The notes under the pieces: generated by a model
What the model was told of the DNA's origin: nothing
Databases searched by the model: none
The model's input: the letters and a program-made list of their open reading frames with translations, nothing else
Program-made: the position numbers and the translations under genes
Shown: one piece after another, positions 1 to 6,628 of the stretch
Layout of the letters: each line of letters opens with the position of its first letter
Position numbering within the stretch: position 1 is the stretch's first letter
Assembly: GCF_014191055.1 (NCBI RefSeq)
Contig: NZ_JACHWB010000001.1
Location: 773,875-837,874, forward strand
From: Microvirga lupini
GTDB lineage: Bacteria > Pseudomonadota > Alphaproteobacteria > Rhizobiales > Beijerinckiaceae
Reading direction: 5' to 3'
Length of the DNA stretch: 64,000 nt

Positions 1-886
1 CGTGCTTCCCGCCCTTGGTCTTGCTCGCCGGCATCTTCCACACCTGGTTGGCCAGGTCGATCTCGGCGCCCTCGATGCGCAGGGTCTCCTGCACCCGCTG
101 GCCGCAGCCGATCAGCAGCCGGACGCAGGCGCCGGTCTCCAGGCCGAAGCCGCCATCGTCGTCCAGGGTGGCCAGCCACAGGGCGCGGATCTCGTCGGCG
201 CTCAGGTTGCGGTCGCGGGTCTTGATCGCGCCTTCATCCTTGGCCACGTCCGCCGCCGGGTTCCGGGTAATGCCCCAGTCGATGCGCTGATCGACCGGAA
301 CGGTGTAGTCGTTGGCCGACGTGATGGCCCAGGCGAAGGCCGAAGCGATGTAGGAACGGGCCTTGTCGGCGGCGCCACGTTTCCCGCGCTGGTAGAATTT
401 GGACACATGGTTGACCACGTCGAGCGGGGCGACTTCCGCCGCCGCGCGGGTGCGTCCCAGGTCGTCAGCGGCCGATGGCACACGCTTCGACTTGAGCAGC
501 ATCCGCTCGACTTCCGGGGCGCTGGCCTGGCCTGATGCCTTCAGCTGGTCGACGTAACCCTGGAACATGCGCTCGACGGTCGCCTGGTTGACCTCGGCCT
601 TGGCGGGTCGCAGCTCGGCGGCCGGATCCAGGCCCTCGGCCACCTGGGCGAAAATCTTGCGGGCCAGCTCGCGGGCCTTCTCCGGCGGCATGTCGCTGCA
701 GCGCGCCAGGGTCATCTTGCGCTGGGTCTTGGCCGCGCTCTTCACCCGGTACCGGACGACATAGGTCTTGCGACCGCTGGCCTGGATGCGCACGCCGAAG
801 CCCTCGAGCTCGCTGTCCCAGTGCCACGAATCGCCGCTGGCCGGGGCCTTCAAATTATCCACAGCCGTCTTCGTCAGTTTTGCCAT
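1..886 (-). CDS. Tyrosine recombinase (integrase), partial
   Basis: The reverse strand is open from an ATG at 886 to the window edge, giving about 295 residues without a stop; the C-terminus lies outside. The N-terminus (KLTKTAVDNLKAP, then a DSELEGFGVRI stretch and a YVVRYRV strand) is the Arm-type DNA-binding domain of P4-like integrases, followed by a core-binding helical domain. Near the edge, TGACVRLLIGCGQRVQE carries the first catalytic arginine and KTKGGKH the catalytic lysine region. The remaining His-Arg-His-Tyr residues would be to the left. An AAGG eight bases before ATG 886 favours it over the ATG at 892. A tRNA-Arg 3' fragment about 200 bp upstream of its start is the likely attachment site, so this is the end of an integrative element rather than a core gene. 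Confidence 0.85.
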   Translation of the reverse strand, partial: MAKLTKTAVDNLKAPASGDSWHWDSELEGFGVRIQASGRKTYVVRYRVKSAAKTQRKMTLARCSDMPPEKARELARKIFAQVAEGLDPAAELRPAKAEVNQATVERMFQGYVDQLKASGQASAPEVERMLLKSKRVPSAADDLGRTRAAAEVAPLDVVNHVSKFYQRGKRGAADKARSYIASAFAWAITSANDYTVPVDQRIDWGITRNPAADVAKDEGAIKTRDRNLSADEIRALWLATLDDDGGFGLETGACVRLLIGCGQRVQETLRIEGAEIDLANQVWKMPASKTKGGKH

Positions 887-1090
887 TTGCATCACCTTTG
901 TCATTGAGCACAGCCCGGGTAAGGCCAGTCTGGTGCTCTGATAGCGGCCAGGATTTCGGGCGCAGGTCGGGCGCAATAATCCGGGGCCGGGTGTGATTTT
1001 GGAGGATTTAACGGTCGCGCGTCTCGGTGCTAACCCGTTGTAAACATGATCATAAATGATCAAGCGGGAAAATGCGAGAACTCATGCGAA

Positions 1091-1139
1091 GAGACTACGA
1101 ATCTGGGGGTCAGAGGTTCGAATCCTTTCGGGCGCGCCA
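1091..1139 (+). other. 3' fragment of tRNA-Arg(ACG); element attachment site
   Basis: The stretch contains an anticodon loop with ACG, the 3' half of the anticodon stem, a T-arm with GGTTCGAATCC and an acceptor 3' strand ending in CCA at 1137-1139. No D-arm or 5' acceptor strand precedes it, so it is not a functional tRNA. Displaced tRNA 3' ends of this kind are the usual footprint of integrase-mediated insertion into a tRNA gene, which fits the integrase gene that begins at 886. The intact tRNA-Arg should lie at the other end of the element, to the left of the window. Nothing else is evident between 887 and 1234. Confidence 0.75.
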
Positions 1140-1234
1140 CTTCTTCTAAGACATCGATGCAGACGAGATGAAGGTTCGAAGCGCGGTTCTCGCACTCCGA
1201 AGCCTTCACGGGCGCTGCCGCCTGGGTTCTGCCC

Positions 1235-1402
1235 TTATACTTCCGCCGCCGGAGTCACGCCGAGATCATCCAGCTTGGCTCGAACCTCCGTGACCGACCG
1301 CTTCAGCTTCAGGCTGATGACCGAGACGGGAATTCCCTCTCGGGCAAGCGTCAGAAGGGTTTGAACGGATTCATAGCTCCAGGAACCGCCGGAAGAATTC
1401 AT
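1235..1402 (-). CDS. Small conserved-type hypothetical protein
   Basis: A 55-residue protein starting at ATG 1402, with a GGAGG eight bases upstream that decides this start over a TTG at 1417. The protein is predicted to be mostly helical; the C-terminal half (ISLKLKRSVTEVRAKLDDLG) resembles the recognition part of a small helix-turn-helix. I do not recognise a named family. It is transcribed divergently from the GlsB-type gene at 1545. Confidence 0.55.
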   Translation of the reverse strand: MNSSGGSWSYESVQTLLTLAREGIPVSVISLKLKRSVTEVRAKLDDLGVTPAAEV

Positions 1403-1544
1403 GGCCGAGACCTCCAATCGTGAGCCGCAAGCGTCGCCTTGAAGTGCGGCGAGATCATGAAAAGAAAATCCACAGGGGCCTCCGCCGCAACCTTAGCCGA
1501 AGATGCGCGTTCCTTGTGGAGGCAACACTGACAGGGACTCTCTC

Positions 1545-1811
1545 ATGGGCATTATCTGGACCATCATCATCGGCTTCGTGGCTGGTTTGATCGCAAAGTG
1601 GATCATGCCGGGCCGGAACGAGCCGTCGGGCTTCATCATGACGACGATCCTCGGCATCGTCGGTGCTTTCGTCGCCACCTATCTTGGTCAGGCTCTCGGC
1701 TGGTACCGGGCTGATGAAGGGGCTGGCTTTATCGGCGCCATCGTCGGCGCCATTGTCGTGCTCTTCATATATGGCCTGATTGTCGGACGCCGCTCGAGCT
1801 CGACGTACTGA
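1545..1811 (+). CDS. GlsB/YeaQ/YmgE-family stress membrane protein
   Basis: 88 residues starting MGIIWTIIIGF, with three hydrophobic segments (about residues 2-20, 28-46, 57-80), Gly-rich (GFVAGLIAKW, GAIVGAIVVLF) as in the transglycosylase-associated GlsB/YeaQ family. These are small inner-membrane proteins linked to acid and general stress; no enzymatic role is established. ATG 1545 is preferred over an upstream in-frame start at 1503 because the family begins at this methionine. A strong hairpin terminator follows. Confidence 0.85.
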   Translation: MGIIWTIIIGFVAGLIAKWIMPGRNEPSGFIMTTILGIVGAFVATYLGQALGWYRADEGAGFIGAIVGAIVVLFIYGLIVGRRSSSTY

Positions 1812-1839
1812 TCGCGCCAGATTCGAACTCAGGAATACG

Positions 1840-1868
1840 AGGGCCACAGTGATCACTGTGGCCCTTTT
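1840..1868. terminator. Rho-independent terminator, bidirectional
   Basis: A perfect 24-base palindrome (GGGCCACAGT arm) at 1841-1864 is followed by TTTT and preceded by sparse A's. It sits between the convergent genes ending at 1811 and 1871 and can serve both. Confidence 0.8.
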
Positions 1869-1870
1869 CT

Positions 1871-2131
1871 TTAGCCATGGTGGGCGAGACGACTGCTCTC
1901 TGAAGAGCTCATCAGGGCCGCCTTGACTGGGCATTGGCCCATATATCCGCGCCAGGCCAGGTAGGATCCACCCGCAAGCGCCAGAATGTTCAGAAGCGGA
2001 TTGGGGCGGGGTTTGGCGGCGGCCGCGGCAAGGCCGAGGCCCGCCAGCATGTAGACGCTGCGCTCCGTGGTGCTGAGATTGGGCTCCCCGTTCATCAGCG
2101 CCCCGGCCCTGGCGGATATCATGTTCGTCAC
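1871..2131 (-). CDS. DUF2892/YgaP-like membrane protein
   Basis: About 86 residues from a GTG at 2131 (AAGGAG seven bases upstream); ATG 2122 is the alternative. The pattern NLSTTERSVYMLAG, one or two hydrophobic helices and a C-terminal GQCPVKAAL match the YgaP-type transmembrane module with its Cys-Pro motif. The role is unknown. A match to an EcfG-type promoter lies 29 bases before the start, facing this gene, so it is probably part of the general stress regulon together with its divergent neighbour at 2270. Confidence 0.65.
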   Translation of the reverse strand: MTNMISARAGALMNGEPNLSTTERSVYMLAGLGLAAAAAKPRPNPLLNILALAGGSYLAWRGYMGQCPVKAALMSSSESSRLAHHG

Positions 2132-2159
2132 GTCATTTCTCCTTGATTGGCATGGGCCG

Positions 2160-2185
2160 AACGCGACGCGAAGCGGTGTTGTTCC
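2160..2185 (-). promoter_or_regulatory. Candidate EcfG (general stress) promoter
   Basis: On the minus strand GGAAC (2185-2181), 17 bases, then CGTT (2163-2160), the consensus of the alphaproteobacterial ECF15/EcfG sigma factor. It points at the gene starting at 2131 and lies back to back with the promoter at 2214. Confidence 0.65.
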
Positions 2186-2213
2186 CCTCTGAAAAAGACT
2201 CCGGAAGACGCCC

Positions 2214-2238
2214 GGAACCTCCAAGCTTGGCCTCCGTT
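2214..2238 (+). promoter_or_regulatory. Candidate EcfG (general stress) promoter
   Basis: GGAAC (2214-2218), 16 bases, CGTT (2235-2238): a perfect match to the EcfG consensus, 31 bases before the YciE-type gene start at 2270. Confidence 0.7.
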
Positions 2239-2269
2239 GAGTCCACGCTTCAACCAAGGAGTTGTCACC

Positions 2270-2764
2270 ATGCCAGCCAAGGAAAAGACCTTAGAAGACC
2301 TGTTCCTGCATACCTTGAAGGACATTTTCTACGCCGAGAAGCAGATCCTGAAGGCTCTGCCGAAGATGGCGAAGAATGCGGAGTCGGAAGAACTGGCGCA
2401 GGCTTTCGAGACCCATCGTCTGGAAACGGAAGGCCAGATCGAGCGCCTTGAGAAGGTCTTCGAGATGCTCGGCAAGCCGGCCCGCGGCGTGCAATGCGAG
2501 GCCATCAACGGCATCATCGAGGAAGGCAAGGAAGTCATGGAGGATTTCGCCGACAGCGAAGCTCTCGATGCCGGCATCCTGGCCGCCGCCCAGGCGGTGG
2601 AGCACTATGAGATCACCCGCTACGGTTCGCTGAAAACCTGGGCCCAGGAACTCGGCATGAACGATGCCGCCAAGCTCTTGGACCAGAACCTTCAGGAGGA
2701 GAAGAAGACCGACCAGCTTCTGACCCAGCTGGCCGAGGCGCGCGTCAATACCAAGGCGGCCTGA
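2270..2764 (+). CDS. YciE/YciF-family ferritin-like protein (DUF892)
   Basis: 164 residues, start ATG 2270 preceded by AAGGA nine bases upstream. The opening KTLEDLFLHTLKDIFYAEKQILKALPKM and the later AAQAVEHYEITRYGSLKTWA are hallmarks of the YciF/DUF892 four-helix-bundle family. Glu and His residues in these helices match the di-iron type sites of ferritin-like proteins. In enterobacteria the family is stress-induced and ferroxidase-like; the exact role is unproven. The perfect EcfG-type promoter immediately upstream supports a stress function here. Confidence 0.9.
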   Translation: MPAKEKTLEDLFLHTLKDIFYAEKQILKALPKMAKNAESEELAQAFETHRLETEGQIERLEKVFEMLGKPARGVQCEAINGIIEEGKEVMEDFADSEALDAGILAAAQAVEHYEITRYGSLKTWAQELGMNDAAKLLDQNLQEEKKTDQLLTQLAEARVNTKAA

Positions 2765-2781
2765 CGTTGTCGTCCAAAGTC

Positions 2782-2817
2782 GAGAACCCCGCGCCCGGAA
2801 GCGCGGGGTTCTCTTTT
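2782..2817 (+). terminator. Rho-independent terminator
   Basis: A 12-bp perfect stem (GAGAACCCCGCG / CGCGGGGTTCTC at 2782-2793 and 2802-2813) followed by TTTT, 17 bases after the stop of the YciE-type gene. Confidence 0.9.
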
Positions 2818-2839
2818 GAGCCTCTGGAGGTTGGGAGGC

Positions 2840-3088
2840 TCAGTGACGATGGTTCGGGCACGGCGTGACAGCCGTGTCCAGGGTCAGGCGCATGGAGCCT
2901 GATGGGGTGATCTCGAGCGCAGCTTTCATGGCAGCCGGATCTTCGACCAGATGCATGAAGGCCAGAAGCCGCAACCGCACGATTGGCGGTAGTTGAGAAA
3001 GACAGGCTGCCAGCGTCCGGGCGGCTCCGTCCATCATATGATCCGGTATGATGGACACGACGGGAGGGGTCTCATCAGGTAGCGACAT
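2840..3088 (-). CDS. Hypothetical protein overlapping the end of luxI
   Basis: 82 residues from ATG 3088 (MSLPDETPPVVSIIPDHMM). Its start lies 14 bases inside luxI, so the two are probably translationally coupled. No signal peptide or membrane helix is seen; the middle is helical with many Leu. I do not recognise the family. Position suggests a role associated with the AHL synthase, but nothing in the sequence shows it. Confidence 0.6.
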   Translation of the reverse strand: MSLPDETPPVVSIIPDHMMDGAARTLAACLSQLPPIVRLRLLAFMHLVEDPAAMKAALEITPSGSMRLTLDTAVTPCPNHRH

Positions 3089-3719
3089 GGGGCACCTTAT
3101 CGGTAAAGGTGGAAGCACCGGTAGCGCGCATGAGGCATGATCCGCGCAGGCCCGCCAGCCGGCTGACATGCCTCAGGCTGTTGTCCGAAATCTGAATGGC
3201 GGCCGCGATGCAGGGCTGGCCCGCGACCATGGTCGGCAGACCCAGGGGCCGGACATTGAACCCCGCCTGCTGCCAGCGCGGCAGCCACCACATCTCCACC
3301 ACGGCGGTGACCTCCGTCACTCCCTCCTCAAGGCAGAATTGCTGGAAGGCCGCCAGCAGGCGGCAATCCGTGCGGCCCATGCGCCGCTCCCTGACAATGA
3401 AGTAACGGGTGCACTCCAGGATCGTCGGGCCGGACAGCACATCCTGACCCCTGACCAGATGGGCAAAGGACTGGCTGATCATGTGCGGCAGCACGGTTGG
3501 GTAAAGCCTCAGGCCCCCGACAACGCGATCATGGTCGAGTGCGATCAGGTAGGACGCCTGTTCATTGTCGTAGGCATCGACCTCCCGCCCATTGGGTTGC
3601 TCGAGGTCGTGCCACCCGCGCTCGCCCACGAATATCTCATGCCTCAGACGGAAATATTCGTCGAGGATTGCTTCATATCCCGCTCTGTTCTCATCGTTGA
3701 CGATGTGAATTGAGGTCAT
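3075..3719 (-). CDS. luxI: Acyl-homoserine-lactone synthase (LuxI family)
   Basis: 214 residues, start ATG 3719 with GGGGAG eight bases upstream; in-frame upstream starts lack a ribosome site. It makes N-acyl-homoserine lactone from S-adenosylmethionine and acyl-ACP (or acyl-CoA). The invariant LuxI residues are present: Arg26, Phe30, Trp36, Asp48, Asp51, Arg71 (GGLRL), Glu102 and Arg105 (LECTR). The luxR gene ends 190 bp upstream on the same strand, and a lux-box-like dyad lies 54 bases before the start, implying positive autoregulation. The acyl chain cannot be told from sequence. Confidence 0.95.
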   Translation of the reverse strand: MTSIHIVNDENRAGYEAILDEYFRLRHEIFVGERGWHDLEQPNGREVDAYDNEQASYLIALDHDRVVGGLRLYPTVLPHMISQSFAHLVRGQDVLSGPTILECTRYFIVRERRMGRTDCRLLAAFQQFCLEEGVTEVTAVVEMWWLPRWQQAGFNVRPLGLPTMVAGQPCIAAAIQISDNSLRHVSRLAGLRGSCLMRATGASTFTDKVPHVAT

Positions 3720-3772
3720 GCCCCATGCTCCCCTTTTCTGGAGAGCAGTGTTCATGACTGGCCGGGTTTGAA

Positions 3773-3792
3773 TATTGTAGGAAATTACAGGT
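3773..3792 (-). promoter_or_regulatory. lux-box-like LuxR binding site upstream of luxI
   Basis: On the minus strand, ACCTGTA, five bases, C, then TACA: the TGTA-N6-TACA dyad and ACCTGTA arm of the canonical 20-bp lux box, matching it at 14 of 20 positions by eye. It is placed 54 bases before the luxI start. Confidence 0.6.
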
Positions 3793-3799
3793 GCTGATG

Positions 3800-3904
3800 G
3801 CGCATCGTGCGGCCCGCCGGGTCCGGTCCTCACGATGCGCTACTTCAAGGATTGAGCGTCGGCTTCGATCCCAAAAGTGCAAATCCACTTTTGGGTCCGA
3901 TGCT
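3800..3904. repeat. Dispersed composite palindromic repeat, copy 1
   Basis: Two hairpins in tandem: GCGCATCGTG (3800-3809) with CACGATGCGC (3831-3840), then CCCAAAAGTG (3870-3879) with CACTTTTGGG (3886-3895), joined by CTTCAAGGATTGA. The same composite, in opposite orientation and with a longer first hairpin, is at 20312-20443. This copy fills most of the luxR-luxI gap. Confidence 0.85.
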
Positions 3905-3909
3905 ATCGG

Positions 3910-4641
3910 TCAGATCTCGATGAGACGGTGCTGAAGCGCCTTGGCGACCGCATGGGTCTTGTTGGCGGCACTCAGCTTGGCGCAGACGCTGCCGATATGA
4001 GCCGTGATTGTCCGTTCCGTCACCCCCAGGATCTCTCCAGTATCGGCAGCCGACTTCCCCAGGGCTGCCCAGCGCAGGGTCTCCTGCTCGCGGGGTGTTA
4101 ACGGGTTGGGCCGCGGGGACGGGGCCAGGACGAGCCGTGCACGCTCGAACGCATACATGGCCATGAGGTGGATGGCTGGCTTGGTCTGAGGCGTCAGGTC
4201 AAGGTCGGGTCCGCTCATGGAGAGACAGGCCTCGAACCCGTTCAATCCATGGATCGGCAGGCAGTAGCCCTGTCGCATGCCGAAATCGGCAGCTCCCTGC
4301 ATGATTTCCTGGCCCCTGGGGTTTGTCTCGGGATCGTTGCGGGCTTCGCTCCATTCAAAGGGCTGAACGGTCTGGCGGCACAGACGGATGACCGGATCGT
4401 GCCGGTCGAAGCTGTTTCGCGTATAGCGCTCGTACCAGCCGAGGGGCCATTTCTTGAGCAGGACCAAACTTTCGATGCGCTGCTCCGGATGAGGTAACCC
4501 GGTCATGATGAAGTTCTCGAACCCGAACTGGGCAAAGGAGCGCTCCATCGCGTCAATGATCGCCTGGGGCGATGCCAAGCGGTCGAGCTCCTCGATGAAC
4601 CCAAACGCCTTTGCCGTATAGTCAAGGCTGCGGCCGCTCAC
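3910..4641 (-). CDS. luxR: LuxR-family AHL-responsive transcriptional regulator
   Basis: 243 residues from a GTG at 4641, chosen for the AGGGAG six bases upstream. The N-terminal autoinducer-binding domain keeps the aromatic and acidic residues that line the AHL pocket (Trp69, Tyr73, Asp82, Trp97). The C-terminal GerE domain (NPLTPREQETLRWAALGKS ... ERTITAHIGSVCAKL) is a standard LuxR helix-turn-helix. It lies upstream of luxI on the same strand and is its likely cognate regulator. Confidence 0.92.
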   Translation of the reverse strand: MSGRSLDYTAKAFGFIEELDRLASPQAIIDAMERSFAQFGFENFIMTGLPHPEQRIESLVLLKKWPLGWYERYTRNSFDRHDPVIRLCRQTVQPFEWSEARNDPETNPRGQEIMQGAADFGMRQGYCLPIHGLNGFEACLSMSGPDLDLTPQTKPAIHLMAMYAFERARLVLAPSPRPNPLTPREQETLRWAALGKSAADTGEILGVTERTITAHIGSVCAKLSAANKTHAVAKALQHRLIEI

Positions 4642-4753
4642 GGGCGTCTCCCTCACAGGTCTAAAGCTTAGGGTTGTTTTCAGATATAATGCTACCAAAA
4701 GTTTTAAAGTTGGCATAGACAGGGCAAGGTTCATCAAAGAATGGGAGCGGGGC

Positions 4754-5140
4754 TTGCAGAAGAAGGCGCCAAACCACATCGACAGGCATATCGGCAGCCG
4801 GGTGAGGGCACGGCGGACCATGCTCGGCATGAGCCAGGAACGGCTTGCGGACGCCTTGGGACTCACTTTCCAGCAGGTTCAGAAATACGAAAAGGGCATG
4901 AACCGCATCGGCGCCAGCCGCCTGCTTCAGATCGCCGGCATTCTCGATGTCGGCATTGAGTTCTTCTTCGAGGGGCTTCCTGGCCTGCGGACCGGCGGTT
5001 TCTCCGAGGATAGCGTCATGGCCGAGTTCCTGACCCGATCGGAGAGCGACCGGCTCGTGCGTGGCTTCCTGCGACTGAAGGACGACGAGGCGCGCAGGAA
5101 GGTTGCCGACCTCGTCGACTGGCTCGCTTCGGTTGGCTAA
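4754..5140 (+). CDS. XRE-family helix-turn-helix regulator
   Basis: 128 residues. The start is a TTG at 4754 with GGAG six bases upstream; no ATG fits better, and the family begins at this point. Residues 12-70 form a Cro/CI-type HTH (RRTMLGMSQERLADALGL, then QQVQKYEKGMNRI). The following FFFEGLP and a C-terminal helical tail match a family common in Rhizobiales, whose members mostly act as housekeeping or stress repressors. It is divergent from luxR, with 112 bp between the two starts. The target is unknown. Confidence 0.85.
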   Translation: MQKKAPNHIDRHIGSRVRARRTMLGMSQERLADALGLTFQQVQKYEKGMNRIGASRLLQIAGILDVGIEFFFEGLPGLRTGGFSEDSVMAEFLTRSESDRLVRGFLRLKDDEARRKVADLVDWLASVG

Positions 5141-5188
5141 CCCAAAAGCGGACTAAAATCCCCTAAGTCTCGGTTTCTAGACGCGGTC

Positions 5189-5213
5189 GGAACCTGCCGC
5201 GCTTCTAGTGGTT
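5189..5213 (+). promoter_or_regulatory. Candidate EcfG (general stress) promoter
   Basis: GGAAC (5189-5193), 16 bases, GGTT (5210-5213), 28 bases before the ATG of the four-gene operon starting at 5242. Confidence 0.6.
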
Positions 5214-5241
5214 ACTCCCTCACGATTGAGAGAGGTTGACC

Positions 5242-5784
5242 ATGGGCGTGGGACAGCAAAACACCAACAGGCAGCAGGACAACGGCAACGAAGATTGGGA
5301 TGCGCTGAAGGGCGACGTTGGCGATATCGCAGACGCCGCCGTGGAACGCAGCCGTTACTTCATCGACACCGCGCGCGAGCAGGCGACGGATTACGTCGAT
5401 CGCCGCAAGGACGACATCGCGCAGTCGGTCGCCGATTTCGCCACGTCCTTGCGTGAATCCACCCATTCCTTCGACGAGCGGCCGAATATCCGCGCCGTTG
5501 TCGATACGGCGGCCGAAGGGCTGGAGCAGCTGGCGGGTTCAATCCGCGACCGGAGCTTTGCCGACTTCTTCAATGATTTCGAGGATGTGGTGCGCCGTCG
5601 CCCCGCGACCGTGGCCGCAGTCTCTGTCGCTGTCGGCTTCCTCGCCGCTCGCTTCATCAAGAGCACGGCCGAGGATCTGCGCTATGACAGCATGAATGCC
5701 GGTTCGTCTCAGGGTGGCCAGCGCCGCACACGTCCGCAAGGTCAGCAAGGTCAGCAGCGCTCACGCGCCAATGCCAGTGCCTGA
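5242..5784 (+). CDS. Membrane-anchored amphipathic-helix protein, first gene of stress operon
   Basis: 180 residues, ATG 5242 with GAGAGG upstream. The N-terminal half is a long charged amphipathic helix region (DALKGDVGDIADAAVERS...), a single hydrophobic segment follows at about 116-134 (ATVAAVSVAVGFLAARF), and the C-terminus is Gln/Arg/Gly-rich and disordered. The pattern resembles DUF883/nutrient-deprivation-induced proteins that bind the inner membrane; the function is not known. It heads an operon of four small membrane-associated proteins behind an EcfG-type promoter. Confidence 0.75.
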   Translation: MGVGQQNTNRQQDNGNEDWDALKGDVGDIADAAVERSRYFIDTAREQATDYVDRRKDDIAQSVADFATSLRESTHSFDERPNIRAVVDTAAEGLEQLAGSIRDRSFADFFNDFEDVVRRRPATVAAVSVAVGFLAARFIKSTAEDLRYDSMNAGSSQGGQRRTRPQGQQGQQRSRANASA

Positions 5785-5795
5785 CGGAGACAGTC

Positions 5796-6188
5796 ATGCA
5801 AAGCAACGGCAACCAAACCATTCAGGGCCTCGTGGGTGAGGCACTGCGTGAATCGACCGATCTCGCGCAAAAGGAATTCACCCTTTTCAAGACTGAGGTC
5901 TCCCAGAACATGCGAACCCTCTTCATGGGGCTCGCCATGGTGGTCGCGGCGGCCGTCTTCGCGATTGCCGCCGTCATGCTTCTCACCGAGTCGCTGGTCG
6001 AGTGGCTGGCAACGGTCGTGAATTCGGAAGCGCTCGCCGCACTCATCGTCGGCGGTGTGCTGGCCGTGATCGCCATCGGCCTCGGGCTGTGGGGGAAGAA
6101 CGCCATGACGGCGTCGTCGCTCACGCCGCAGAGGACCATGCGCTCGCTCAAGCGCGATGCGGAAGTCCTGTCTGAAAGAGGTGCATGA
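5796..6188 (+). CDS. Phage-holin-superfamily-like membrane protein (DUF1469 type)
   Basis: 130 residues, ATG 5796 with GGAGACAGTC before it. After an N-terminal helix (GLVGEALRESTDLAQKEFTLF) come two membrane helices (about 40-66 and 77-98), the layout of the holin-X/DUF1469 family found beside DUF3618 and DUF883 proteins in many proteobacteria. Despite the family name, this context is chromosomal and stress-related, not phage lysis. Its stop overlaps the next start by four bases. Confidence 0.8.
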   Translation: MQSNGNQTIQGLVGEALRESTDLAQKEFTLFKTEVSQNMRTLFMGLAMVVAAAVFAIAAVMLLTESLVEWLATVVNSEALAALIVGGVLAVIAIGLGLWGKNAMTASSLTPQRTMRSLKRDAEVLSERGA

Positions 6189-6607
6189 TGACGTCGCAAA
6201 GTCTGCAGGATCTGGAAAGGGACATCGAGCGCAGCCGCGCTCAGCTCGACCAGACCATCGATCGCCTCCAGGACAAGATGACCGTCTCCGGCGTCGTCGA
6301 CGATGTGCTCGGTACTGCCCGCAACGGGCAGTACGGGCCGCTTTACGACCAAGTCCTGGAGACGGTCAGGCGTAATCCCGTGCCGGTGATGCTGATCGCC
6401 ATGGGCATTGGACTTCTCGCTTACCGCCTCGGCCGTCCGACACGGCCCGTGCGCCCGGCGCGGCTGATTGCGGCCGATGAGGATCTCATCACGGAGGAGC
6501 ATCTGCTGATGGAGGCGGAGGATGCCCGGCTGTACGGGGCGGATGCCGTTCACCAGCCTGCGACGGACACCATGTTCGAGCGACCCGGCATGAATTCCCG
6601 CTACTGA
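6185..6607 (+). CDS. DUF3618 domain protein
   Basis: 140 residues beginning MMTSQSLQDLERDIERSRAQ; ATG 6185 overlaps the preceding TGA (ATGA), and ATG 6188 is equally possible. The helix DIERSRAQLDQTIDRLQDKM is the DUF3618 signature, followed by one membrane segment (VPVMLIAMGIGLLAYRLG). The C-terminal third is acidic and probably flexible. It is part of the same four-gene unit and is probably translationally coupled to the holin-like gene. Molecular role unknown. Confidence 0.8.
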   Translation: MMTSQSLQDLERDIERSRAQLDQTIDRLQDKMTVSGVVDDVLGTARNGQYGPLYDQVLETVRRNPVPVMLIAMGIGLLAYRLGRPTRPVRPARLIAADEDLITEEHLLMEAEDARLYGADAVHQPATDTMFERPGMNSRY

Positions 6608-6628
6608 AGAATCGAACAGGAGCTTTCC

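Noticed and set aside
5796-6188. Prophage remnant suggested by a holin-like gene
   Set aside because: Neighbours are stress-type membrane proteins; no other phage gene is present and this family is mostly chromosomal.
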